A stretch of DNA of 51,993 bases from Gamarada debralockiae (lineage: Eukaryota > Ascomycota > Leotiomycetes > Helotiales > Hyphodiscaceae): the NCBI GenBank assembly GCA_002803225.1, contig NXFV01000944.1, positions 1-51,993 of the forward strand, given 5' to 3'. A program made the translations under genes and the position numbers. Positions 34,026 to 44,781 of the stretch are shown one piece after another; position 1 is the stretch's first letter; every line of letters begins with the position of its first letter. The notes under the pieces are model-generated. The model worked only from the letters and a program-made list of their open reading frames with translations. It made no database searches and was not told the DNA's origin.

Positions 34026-34337
34026 ATGACCTCTCTCTGGCTTCTTGCACTCCTCTTACCCGTTCCGCTGGTGCTATTCATAGGCATGTGACCAGAATCC
34101 TCAAGCTCGTCTTCAAGACTAACCTTTCTTACAGCATGGTTAATTGTATCTTCATGTCTTGGGGACAGTTTTCGAATGCGAATCTCAGGTGTCAGCATCA
34201 ATCCTCGTCAAGCCCTCTTTGACCGAAATTACATGAGGACGATCACCTCGAGTGGACAAGGCACGTGGAATCAAATTGAGATGGACGATATGCTTGGTGA
34301 CAGCCCAAGAAGCTCCAGCGACTCAGACCGCCGATGA
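34026..34337 (+). CDS. Small membrane protein, 86 aa, with a GC-AG intron
   Basis: The ATG at 34026 opens MTSLWLLALLLPVPLVLFIG, a strongly hydrophobic N-terminus. That frame hits a stop at 34089, then from 34137 the same frame reads WLIVSSCLGDSFRMRISGVS, NPRQALFDRNYMRTI, GTWNQIEMDDMLGDSPRSS and stops at 34335. No GT donor gives the right phase, but the GC at 34084 (G|GCATGT) does: intron 34084-34134, 51 nt, with ACTAAC before a TTACAG acceptor, exons 34026-34083 and 34135-34337. The join gives FIG-A-WLIV, one long membrane hairpin, then a polar cytosolic tail. I do not recognise a family. Support: phase, branch-like site, intron length equal to neighbours, and clear protein character on both sides. 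Confidence 0.6.
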
Positions 34338-34638
34338 CTGGAGATGTCAAAATTCTGGAGCAATGTCGTCAAATGCTATACACTCATCGTGGGAGGGAAC
34401 GGAGTATCTCCTTGAAGAAGACCACCTGGTGCTCGAGTACGAGGCCATGAAAGAGCAGGCAGCATTTTGGAAAAAGGATTTGCTAGAACGAGCTAAACGA
34501 TCAAGGTTGGAGTCAAGGACATTGCTCAGGTTCGGATATACTACGACGAGTTCAAAAAGAAAGCAACCAAGTTTCTCCCGCTCCCACCGTTTACCAGCAC
34601 CTCATCTCCTCGCTCATCACTCCCCACCCAACGCGCAC
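34338..34638. other. Spacer between the small membrane gene and the S1/P1 nuclease
   Basis: About 300 nt between convergent genes. A + strand frame here reads EYLLEEDHLVLEYEAMKEQ and further charged residues, then runs into the nuclease gene in antisense. Whether this is a 3' exon of the small gene or chance is unclear. Confidence 0.3.
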
Positions 34639-35972
34639 CTACAACCCAGTGCTTCCAGTGGCAATCAAGTTCAACCAAGCAGCCAACCTGTACCCAGCCT
34701 TCGCAAACTGCAACTGCACAACCGGCAACACGGTTGTATAATATTCTCCACTCAAATCCACATTCTCCGTCGCAGCAACACCATTGGGCATGACGGCAGT
34801 ACACACATAGGCGTTACTATCAGATGCCCAAACCATGGAAGAAGAAATAGCATCGGTGATATCCATGCCGGTCAACCATCCCGCGGCTTGGGACTTGTAG
34901 GTTCCGGACTTGATGGCTGTTGTGAGGGTTGCCGCCCAGGATTTGGCATCGGCGAGAGAGTAGCCACCAGCGTACTTTTCTGGGGATGGTTAGAATGAAG
35001 CCGATAAGGGAGAGGGGGGAGTAGGTAGGTACCTGGAATGGAAGTGTCCCAGGCGGCGTGCAAGTTCGTCGAACCGCCATCAAATGTCACATCAATTGTG
35101 TTTCCTCCTATGTCCAGGTTCTCATCGTGGAGGGGTTGGTGGATGTCGCCGATGAACTGGAGGAATTCATAAGTATCAAACTCGAATATGCTGTGTATTT
35201 CCTCGCCCATGAAGGTAGCAGCAACGATAGCAAGAGTTGCCTCAGAGCCGAAGCCCATGAGCCGTGACGGTGCGCAAGATGTTTTGGATCATGCCGAGAA
35301 GTGTCTACGGATAACGAGCGCAAGAGGTCACTTACGTGGACAATCATCTTTTTTCGGTCAGCAGTTATACCTCTCTTCTTTTGAGTTGCGGGGAGGCCCT
35401 TACCTTTGCTGCCTGGGCCACATTGGCAGCACTCAAACTTCCGTCCTGAACTCGCTGAGTCTGAAAACTTCGTCAGTCATTCGCCGTTTTATATTCTAAG
35501 ACTGGGGCATACATAGTTGCTGATGGCCAAAACAATGCATCCCTCAGAATCACAGTCACGCTCGTAATCAACATTACAAGACGATGGCGGGTTGTCATTG
35601 GCGTCAATGAAGTGGTATGGCTTTGAGTACAACCCCGCGGAAGTATATTTATACGTATCGGCCTATCCAAGTTAGTCATCCCCACTCATCTCCTCTCCCC
35701 TCAAATCACTCCAAAGACTCACATAAGTCGCAACAGAAGCTAAGTAATCCGTGCTGGTATCCCCGAGAATTTTTTGGAAGTACGTCTTCGTTGCGCTCGA
35801 CACTACCCATTCCGTCAGTTCTTGTTTGATTTCACACGGCCGTTGGACTAGGGTTCGTACCAAAGTTCGTAGCAATATAAGCAATAGTCTCATGTCCCAG
35901 ATTTCCCCACGCCAAGGCACTTGGGAAAGTAGCCGCGACGGCAAGAGCAAGAGCACAAGTTTGGAACTTCAT
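34639..35972 (-). CDS. S1/P1-type secreted nuclease
   Basis: Zinc-dependent, single-strand-specific nuclease/3'-nucleotidase for scavenging nucleic acids outside the cell. Seven exons: 35861-35972, 35723-35802, 35513-35662, 35404-35460, 35336-35347, 35033-35156, 34639-34979 (291 aa). A signal peptide ends at SALA, leaving tryptophan as the first mature residue (WGNLGHETIAYIA), which is needed because its N-terminus binds zinc in this family. Further zinc-ligand motifs follow: KPYHFIDAND, HFIGDIHQPLHDEN and NLHAAWDT. All of the expected His and Asp motif positions look intact. Exon 5 is only 12 nt and encodes MIVH. Intron 5 (35157-35335, 179 nt) is about three times longer than the other introns (52-60 nt). 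A scrap of a related gene lies near 49.1 kb. Confidence 0.93.
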
Positions 35973-37454
35973 AATGGCGGCGGCTGTTTAACTTGACTGG
36001 ATGGCGGTTGAAGGATTGCTTTAGTACTGCTTAGCGCCTCTTGGAAGTGCTGGAGAAGGCAGCTTTTATACACCTTGTACGTAGGAGTTAGGATGGTTCG
36101 AGGAGGAGAGATGGAAAGGGAAGCTTGAATTGGTTGAGGAGATGCATAGACGAGACTGTGATAGATTTGCAGACTTTGATGATAGGGATACATAGCCAAG
36201 CACGTTTCGATCGGGAACAGGGAAAGATCACCAACGAAACTCCTTCTAGAAGGACTGAGATGTCAATGATAGGTTCAGATACCTCCAAATCTATCAACAG
36301 CAAGTTCACATCTATCAAGCAAAGGGACGAATACCAAATTAAGAAGGTGTTTTAAAGTCCGTATTTGTTCAGAACATACACGTGCATAAGCTTAAATCAA
36401 TCATCCTTCACGCTCAGCATTCTCACATTCCCATGATACCTAGGAACCTCATCTACAAACTTGACTGGTCAAGCAGCCTGCAACCGAGTTTAGTCTCGGC
36501 ACATCGATATTATCGATGACTTGCGTCCAACATCGGCATTGGCGCGGTGCTCGCCGCCGACCGTTCCATTTCCGTCCTCTCAACTACTCACAATCGATCT
36601 CTCCTCCTGTACTTGGCAGTCCAGACTTCAGCATTGGGTGATAACATGGTTGTTGGCGGGGTCATCGAAGAAAAAGGAAGGTGCGAACGCTGATTTGCCG
36701 GTCGAGGAAGTTAAGAAACAAAAAGATCGGCGCGTTCTAAAAGCTTAAGATTAGCGAGGGTTAAGGAGGGACCACACACGATAAGTTGCGAGGGGCGTGC
36801 TTTGCTAGTGCGATAAGGCTTCGGGATATATTTGAGCTGAGTATTTCGAGGAGAGTGGCTAAGCTTATATGCATGGCGCCCGGGGTATTGTCTCTTTCCT
36901 GATTAGTAGGTGCAAGCGATGCATTCCCCTGAATCTGTTCATTGAGTTGAACGGGAAACTCGGATGGGGGAAGAGAGGTAGTAGTGGTGTGTGAGAGCGA
37001 TTTATTCACGTTTCGAGGGAGTGAGATTGGAAAGAGTGATCTTGATTAGTTGTTGTGCAGTTTATTATTTGTCCGAGTCGATTCTCTGAATGCATCCTGG
37101 TTGGATTGAAGTGTTACAATCTTCGAAGGCCAGCTTCACTGGTCTTTCTTAATCGGATATATCTGCATATTGTCAAAAGAACAAGAATTTTTCGAAGCCG
37201 TTGCTTTCGTGCTTTGGCTTCTCTGTCAGTACCGCAGATGATGCGTAAGTCCCCTGCCCCTACCACTGCAACCTTTCGTCAATGGCGTTCCGGGCTTTGT
37301 TCTCGTAGAAGTATGTCAGTTAAATAGCGCCTTTTGCAACTTCCCTATCTTCTGTTCTCGAAGATAGAGAGAATCCGAGGGTTCCAGGGTGCTTCTCCGT
37401 GTTCATCCCGAATATCCCCCTTGATTGTTTATTGAAGTTGAGTGGCTAGGTGAA
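35973..37454. other. Intergenic region
   Basis: About 1.5 kb. Two or three weak open frames near 36520-36750 have mixed protein character but no model I can defend. Contains the nuclease promoter. No RNA gene recognised. Confidence 0.4.
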
Positions 37455-38751
37455 TCACTTCAACGGACACGTGTCCACCTTCCACCCATTTTCCTCTGGA
37501 TAACAATTGTCTTTAAACCAATTTCCTTGGAACAGATATTGCACCGCTGGCTCTTTTATCACCCTCTCGCCATCTTGTTGTCCCTCTGCATCTGCCATAA
37601 GCACATATTCCTCACCCATCTCCTTCCAATACTCTGGTTTGGCAACCGCATTCCTCCCATTGGAGTTCACATCCTTAATAATCAGTTTTTGGTTCGCAAG
37701 AGGCATGACCTCCTCCCCTATCCCAAAGTCTTCCCGGCTTTTCTTCAACGTCCAAATTGCCTTCTCCACCGAACCGATGAATATGACAACCGCAATGGTG
37801 GATGAGACCTTCGATAAACTCGTATGGAACCGTGACACGCACGAGCAAAGGCTTGCTGAGGCCCAGGGCTCTGCGTGCTGCGTACACGGCGTACTTCTCG
37901 GCGAGTTGCGCGAGGCGTAGATGCCCATGCTCGACTCTCGATCGCCACGGGGCAAAAGGGGGGGGGAGATCGTTCCCAGAGGGTGCGAGCTCCAGGTCGT
38001 GGAGTCATGCTTTTGGGGTAGATCTGCTTTTGTTCCAGCTGATCTGCGGAAGGTGCAAATCGCAACCTTTCCAGAGTGTTGTCATCCTACCGCAATAGCT
38101 TGTCCTTTGAGCGGGAACTGCTACCAGCTGGTAAAGATGGAAGAGCGTTGGTTTCTTGCGATTGCGTGGAGCCCGTGGAGGCTCGATTCATGGAGGCTAA
38201 AGGCTCAGCCAGTTCACGGCTGTCCCAGACCCAGACTTCTGAACAAAGCAGCCCCCAGCGTCTTTTCGCGCGCCTCACTTGTTCTGTGAATTTTTCATGA
38301 AAGGCATTAGCCTTCAGTATAAGCGTATCGATAATCCAAGTTTTGCATATTTCGGTAAGCTGAACGCTCTTGTATTCCGGATCCATAATCGGATCTTGAA
38401 TTTCTCGAGTCAGGTCCAGAAATTTGATGCAGTTGCACCAATCATCGCGGAGCCATCGGCAGGAACCGTTGTTCCACCCTTTTCTTCATCAGGATCGTGA
38501 CAGTTTAAGAGGTTAACAACACTCTGCAATAACTTCCACTTCCAGACTCCTCCCGGAACACAAACTGTGTATAAGCGCATTAGGAGGTCCGAAATACGCT
38601 CATTGAAGCCCAGCAATCTCAGGAAGGCAGTATTGTCGACTGCCATGAGGGGTTTGATGTAGTAGGCCTTGTTTTGTTCTATTATTGGGAGAGTAAGATC
38701 GTGCAGAGAGGTCGATATACGTGCTAAATTAGCAAGTCTCTGTCCTCGCAT
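37455..38751 (-). pseudogene. Decayed gene of unknown family
   Basis: Four protein-like blocks follow one another on the minus strand but in different frames. Block A (38410-38751): AVDNTAFLRLLGFNERISDL and PGGVWKWKLLQSVVNLLN. Block B (about 38087-38465): LRDDWCNCIKFLDLTREIQ and SVQLTEICKTWIIDTLILKA, ended by a stop at 38087. Block C (about 37810-37920): LAEKYAVYAARRALGLSKPL and VRVTVPYEFIEG. Block D (37455-37825): AVVIFIGSVEKAIWTLKK, then YLFQGNWFKDNCYPEENG. I found no introns with proper ends that join A to B. A run of nine G at about 37968-37976 lies between B and C and is a likely slip site. The family is not recognised; a multi-intron gene or sequencing errors remain possible. Confidence 0.5.
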
Positions 38752-40623
38752 TGCTTCATGACTTCCAACTTGAGTTATCGTTCAATATTCAAAGTGAAAG
38801 AGTATTCATTGATCTTACAAGTAGTCCTACGGTAAACAAAGAATAAAGAAAGATACGAAATATATTTTGAGTCTCGCTGTCCAAAATTTGAAGCGGCAGC
38901 GAACTTTTTGGTTCCATTTTCCGCTATTTTTGGGTGGATTTCTGACAGTCCGGCTTCCATACTCCACGGAAGCAACTAAGATTCCTCTCGTATCAAAATT
39001 AGTTGGATGTAGATGGTAGTATGAATGCCGTTCGCGGAGTCAAATTGTCTTGCCACACGATCAATATCATATCATGTGACTCTTCCATTTCACTTGACGT
39101 CCATCTCTCTGGGCCCTGCAATTTCCATGACATCGTGGATTCTTAAAGCTCGTAGTCCAGAAACACATCCATATTGAACGGACAGTCGTTCAGACAGAAG
39201 CTCGGAGGTCGTATCACGTGATTCAGAGGCATCTCCAAAGATAGGGCCATGAACCACTTGAATGAGGTGAGTCGCTCCTCACAGCCTTTGAACACCAACG
39301 GGAAGCCGCCGAATGAATCTCGTCCTCTTCCCTCAGTTTGTCATACTTCACGGGCGGCCCGGATGTCGCCCTCCCGTGGCCGTTTAACGGATGAAAATCC
39401 CTAGCAGCGCGCCTGGGTGCATGAAATTTGGCAACAATGATGTCATAGCCGCCCAATTTATTTGATGCGCAAGCACTGGCCGCGATTATCCCATGATTCT
39501 CATGGTATCCTCGGCTCGGTATCTTCACTGTGCTTTAATAAAATATCGTAATCATATCAAAGCCACCTGAAAAGGCTTTGCGTGATGGAAAGTTATGGGA
39601 ACCAAGGCCGGAGGCTGAGGTAGTGAGCTGACAGAGCTGAATGCTTGGAGACGGAGTAGCGAGGTGTGAAAAAGCCTTGTTGGTGGTTGGTCCATCTCAT
39701 GAATCGGAATCCTATTTGTAGGGATACGAAACATGGACGTCGTAATGCAGGATCCTACAAGAGGAGTAACGGCGGGCGAAAGTTTGAGCGGGGTTAATTG
39801 AGGAGGATTCGCATGATGCTCAGTGATCCCTTTGCTAGGGGAGAAAGTCAGTGCAATGCAAGGCCAGTGGTCGAACGGCTTCGAGGCGATTAAGTATCCT
39901 TGCTATATTTGTTATTTTATGTGATTTGGATACTGCAAAATGCTTTACCCTTGATAATCCGTGATTTTTGTATATTCTCGAGTCTTCCATCGTACCGTAC
40001 CGTATAGCCTGCTCTCCTTAACCCTGTGTTACGAGAAGATCGGGCCCATCGGACAAACTTTTGCCTCGTTGCTGAGGCGAGATTGTAAACATTTTTTTGT
40101 TTTTCTGCCTTCTTTCAAGGGGTCCCCAAAAATAGTGGCCACTCACAAAACCCCCTCTCCCTCTTTCCTTCCAATCATTTCTTCGAATTCTCTCAAGCCC
40201 GATTTATTCTAGCCAACCCTTCGGCTCGATTTACGGACACTACTGCACCGAGTTCGTAACCACGCTTGCAAATCCCGCGAGCGCAGAAAGTAACCAGACT
40301 AGCCTAAAGCGGACCGATCCCTCAGATAACAGCTAACTTTCACAAGGCAACGTAATCCCCCCATTCTATCGAAAACAACCACGCTCGTTCGTACAAACTC
40401 ATCCCATCTATTCCACGAAAAGGGAAGCTGTGAGAATTCCTCACGTTCTACGAGGTTTACCTTCGACAATTACATTCGTTTTTTTTAATATCGCCACTGC
40501 CAATTCGTCAATGCCTTCGCCCGTCAGAAACTCAATTTTAGTGACCTCCTGAACTGCAAGAACGAATCTTTGGCAACAGCACAGGGGCGACATCTTCACA
40601 ACTTACAATCCACCGCCAACCTC
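38752..40623. other. Long region upstream of the apyrase gene
   Basis: About 1.9 kb without a supported gene. The last 250 nt are AT- and pyrimidine-rich leader sequence, probably the apyrase 5' untranslated region. Confidence 0.45.
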
Positions 40624-42819
40624 ATGGGTAAATGTACGTCGCATATCGTTCTCTGTATGCTATCGCTTTGCTAATTGTTCAAAGGGAGATATGGTGTTAT
40701 CCTGGACGCGGGCTCGTCAGGGACTCGAGTCCATGTCTACCGATGGCTGAACAGCGCCAAAGCGATCCAAAAGGCCGATTCCGTTCAACTACACAGTTTA
40801 CCCAAAATAGAAACCGACAAGAAATGGACACTGAAGATCAAACCTGGGGTATCAACATTCGGCGACAGACCTGCTGACGTTGGGAGGGAACATCTCCAGG
40901 AGTTACTCGAACATGCTCTCAGCGTCGTCCCCGAAGATCAGGTCGAAGACACACCACTCTTTTTGATGGCAACCGCAGGCGTTCGGTTATTGGAACCAGT
41001 ACAACAATCAGCCCTCCTGAGCGAAATCTGTTCATACGCCCAACAGCACACGAAATTTTCGTTACCCGACTGCGCTTTACACATCCAGGTCATTCCGGGA
41101 GAAACAGAGGGACTGTATGGGTGGATAGCGGCTAACTATCTTTTGGGAGGCTTCGACGCACCGGAAAAGCACAATCATGGGAAGGACCATCACACATACG
41201 GGTTTCTGGATATGGGTGGCGCGTCAGCTCAAATCGCCTTCGCCCCCAATGCTACTGAAGCGGAGAAACATGCAAACGATCTCAAGCTATTACGGATGCG
41301 GACGTTGGATGGGCAGTCATCAGAGTACAAGGTCTTCACCACTACTTGGTTAGGATTTGGAGTCAATCAAGCACGAGAACGATACGTGCAGGCACTTATG
41401 GACGCGAGCTACACCCACGATGCAAAAGAACTTCCGGATCCATGCTTACCATCGGGATTGAAAACGACGCTGAAAGGCATGGAGATTGAGGCTGGGATGG
41501 ATGTGGGATCCGATCCAATCTTATTGGGCACTGGACTCTTCGACGAATGCCTTCGAGGAACATACCCTTTACTCGACAAAGATGCACCCTGCGAAGATCA
41601 GCCCTGCTTATTACACGGACAACATGTACCAGCAATCGATTTTGACGTTAATCACTTCGTGGGAGTTTCCGAATACTGGCATACAACGCATTCCGTGTTC
41701 AAAATGGACGACAAATCCTACGACCTCGCAACATACCAACGTCTAGTAAAAGATTTCTGCAGTGAAGAATGGGAGGATATCGAGGGCAACGTCCTATCTC
41801 ACAAGTGGGGAAAGAAAGTGGATACAAAGATAGCACAAGAAGTCTGCTTCAAAGCCTCATGGTTGATCAATGTCCTGCATGAAGGTATCGGCATACCGAG
41901 AGTTGGCATTGAGAAGAGTACTCATGCGCCTGGGTTCAACGCCACGAAAGAGATGAAGGAGCATACGAAGGAAAAGGGCTTTTTGGATCCATTCCAAGCT
42001 GTCGACAAGATTGATGGTATGGAAGTGAGCTGGACACTAGGGAAGATGGTATTATATGCCGCTGGTCAGATTCCACCAGCATTGCCTGGAGCTCTGCCAG
42101 TTGGATTTGGAAGCAATGTTGATGACATTCTTCCCGCCGACTTCCAGGAAGCGGGATCGAATTCTGCTCCTGTGCCTGTTGGCGATGATGATGATTGGAC
42201 CGAAGCGGCTGAAGATCTGGTTGAAAAGGCACATTCGAAATCGAACGCCGGATTCCTACTCTTCATGATCATCTTAATTGTAGTAGGCTACATTTTCCGA
42301 AAACGAGAGCGTAGATTACGCTTCTACCGCCGCGTGGACTCCACATTCCGCCGCAACAGACGACCAGGAAGTCCCCGCAAGGGCGGCCGATCCTTCTTCG
42401 GCGCCGGGAAACTCTTCGGAAACCGCAGCTCAGGGAACTATGAACGGGTAGAAGAAGGCGAGGCCGCCGAATTTGAACTTGGAGAAGTTGATTCGGACGA
42501 TAATGAATATTCAGACAGCAGCGAAGGGTCACGCCTTGGTCGAACATCTGGACTAGCGACGCCGAAGCTGAATGTGATGAATTTCGACTCAAACAACTAC
42601 TTTGATAAGGCACCTGGGGCGGTTGTGGGATTGGGGTTGAGTAATGGTGGTGGGAGCGTATTCCCTAATGCGATGGATAGGAGTGGATTGGTCGTTCGGA
42701 CTGAGTCGAGGGAGAGATTGGGCCCGAGCCTGCAGATGTTGGGGGCCGGGAGAAGAAGTAGGACTGGCAGTCCAACGAGGATGAAGAGTCCGCTGATGAC
42801 ACCTTTGGAAGAAGATTGA
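40624..42819 (+). CDS. YND1: Golgi apyrase, Ynd1 type (GDA1/CD39 family)
   Basis: Hydrolyses nucleoside di- and triphosphates in the Golgi lumen, so that the nucleotide left after glycosylation can be exported. Exons 40624-40633 and 40685-42819 (714 aa). The first exon is only 10 nt (ATG GGT AAA T) and splicing restores MGK-W-RYGVILDAG. Apyrase conserved regions come in order: DAGSSGTRVH (about 11), MATAGVRLL (about 101), GETEGLYGWIAANYLLGG (about 142) and FLDMGGASAQIAF (about 178). One membrane span lies near residues 527-544 (FLLFMIILIVVGYIF), followed by a basic and then acidic cytosolic tail. A C-terminal anchor with no N-terminal one separates Ynd1 from the guanosine diphosphatase Gda1. 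Convergent with the Hikeshi-like gene. Confidence 0.94.
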
Positions 42820-43427
42820 GCTATCCTTCGAGTCTTCATCGTAGCTGACTTGGTGGCGCGGCCTGCTTCGCGTTAAAATGCGAGCATGAAGAGAAGTAAA
42901 ATTCTAATTAGCGAGGCGCCTGTCTTTGGATCGCCCACCGGATCGTGGGAATGGAGTTTGGGTCCCTGGCTTGGGATTGCATGGTATGGCATTGCTTGGC
43001 TGGCTGTCTTCTTTGTACAGAATAGAATACAGTATGAGTCGCTCTCGTTCCTACATGGAATTGTAATTGAAATAGAAATGAACATAATAATGAACTTTAC
43101 GTCTTTAGGAGTATTCTGAAATCATCGTTGTATTAGAGTTAGATGTATCATGCCACCGTAGCAGCCTATGAGCTTCTTCTCCTTGTCTCTCTTTATCCCA
43201 GAAGGTGCTCCTCCGGTTGCCTCATTCCTTGCCTGGTTTTTCTAGCTATTTAGTCCCTCTTCTTCTGCCTCCTCTTCGTGGAGCTTCCTCGCTCCCGCAC
43301 TTCTTAGCAATCCACCGTCCATCTTGACACCGCCCAACATCTCTCTACATGTTCTCGTCAACATCCCTACAGCAAGCACATCAAGATATTCTAAATTCAA
43401 AGCCCTCCTTCCGCCTTCCGCCTCCTC
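42820..43427. other. Convergent spacer
   Basis: About 600 nt between the apyrase (+) and the Hikeshi-like gene (-). Nothing recognised. Confidence 0.45.
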
Positions 43428-44129
43428 TCAGTCCCCATCATCCCTCTCAAGAAAACTAGGATCACTCCTAACCCTCCCTTCAAACTTCTTCCACCATTCT
43501 TCAAAGGCTTTCAACGGGATCACTTCAACACCATTTTGTAGGTTCCCACTATAACTCGCCAGGAAGTTGAATGCGTTCTTGATTATCTTTTGTGCCATTT
43601 TGACCTTGACCTCGTGGTCCATCGGCTTATTCGGGATCGTACTTCGAGGAGAAAGGACCAGGGCGTTGGAGGACTTGGAGGACGAGGATTGGGATTGGAG
43701 CTGTGCCATTTGCGAGGATACTGAGGCCGCGGATTCGAGTGAGATTCCCAGTGTAACTTCTGCGTGTCCACCAGCCCCATTCTCTGGCGCATCCATATCC
43801 ACCTCCCCTCCTGCTCCAGTACTCCCACCGACGAGGCCAGAGATCTTGAAAATAGCACTCTCCTTGCCCGTCCCAATTCCTCCTAAGAACTTAAAACTCG
43901 GCCCCGCATTTTGATCGTTTTGGGGAGAGGGTATTTGGAGGTAGACTGCTGCTGCGGAGTCGGGAGGCAGGGTGATTCCAGGTAGGATGAAGACTGCGAT
44001 GTGTGAATAGGCTCGCGCGGGGAGAGTGAAGAGGAAGGATGTTGGTGTTGGAGTCGCCGTGGGCGTAGTTATTGGCGGGAGGCCGGTTGGGAGGATGCCG
44101 AATAGCTGTGGGAGGGATTGTTCTGCCAT
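43428..44129 (-). CDS. OPI10: Hikeshi/Opi10 family protein (DUF775)
   Basis: Carrier that brings Hsp70 into the nucleus under heat stress in animals; yeast Opi10 is its homologue. Single exon, 233 aa. The N-terminal beta-rich domain has LFGILPTGLPPIT, FLFTLPARAYSHIAVFILPG and PPDSAAAVYLQIPSP, then FKFLGGIGTGKESAIFKISG, the strongest family signature. After a Gly/Ser-rich linker, a C-terminal helical domain runs VKMAQKIIKNAFNFLASYSG and VIPLKAFEEWWKKFEGRVR. The start at MAEQSLPQLFG was chosen; an in-frame ATG 15 codons upstream (44174) is possible. Divergent from the Nudix gene. Confidence 0.9.
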   Translation of the reverse strand: MAEQSLPQLFGILPTGLPPITTPTATPTPTSFLFTLPARAYSHIAVFILPGITLPPDSAAAVYLQIPSPQNDQNAGPSFKFLGGIGTGKESAIFKISGLVGGSTGAGGEVDMDAPENGAGGHAEVTLGISLESAASVSSQMAQLQSQSSSSKSSNALVLSPRSTIPNKPMDHEVKVKMAQKIIKNAFNFLASYSGNLQNGVEVIPLKAFEEWWKKFEGRVRSDPSFLERDDGD

Positions 44130-44781
44130 TGTGCTTGCGGCTGAGGATTGGAGTGGAGCTTGGAGAAGCTGCAAAAAAGGGGGGAGGGATGGATCGTGCG
44201 GCTTTGTCTGGACAATCAGTTGACACGCAGTGTGTTAGAGGAATTATAGTTTAGACATGAAGAGAAAGAGGGATCGCAGATTTGGAGTATATTATGTATA
44301 AGGTCGAGGGAAGAAAATTGTCATTGTTACTGTAGTTGCGTGCGCAATGACATGATGTTTGTAGCGGGGGTCACCTTTGGTGGGGCAGAAGCACGACGTC
44401 GTTTCGCGAATCTTGGGGATTCTTCCATTTGCATCTATTCTACCTAACCTCACATCTCCCAATTTGGCATCCTATTTTTGGGGGCGGAATTTGGATACGA
44501 TAGGATAGGAATTAGGGAAGGAGGCAAGATGAAATCGAATTTAGATCTCGTCAATGAGTGTGATGTGTAGGTGGAGAAAATTCCGTTTTCCTGCGTTTTC
44601 ACGAGATTTTGTAATTTGGAGACGGCAGAAGGGAAATGGCTACAGTAGTGACAGGAAGAGGGGTTATGTATCAAGTGATTCGGAATACTTGAGTGGTCAT
44701 GTTTCTTCGTTACATTGGGACTCTCATGGCTGTCATACCATCTTCACCCCAAGCTCGAGATATTTCACCTGATCCCCGCTC
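44130..44781. promoter_or_regulatory. Divergent spacer OPI10 / Nudix gene
   Basis: About 650 nt containing both promoters. No gene or clear binding site seen. Confidence 0.4.

Noticed and set aside
34252..34998. 248-codon + strand frame covering the small gene and the nuclease
   Set aside because: Its second half is antisense to nuclease exon 7. Only the short stretch with EYLLEEDHLVLEYEAMKEQ has some protein character, not enough for a gene call.
36521..36748. Possible small gene in the region upstream of the S1/P1 nuclease
   Set aside because: Three frames are open for a while with similar texture. No start, intron or motif picks one out.
40675..40684. Apyrase start just before GRYGVILDAG
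   Set aside because: That reading needs a TTG start and uses intron bases. The ATG at 40624 with a 10-nt exon gives the expected MGKWRYG N-terminus.
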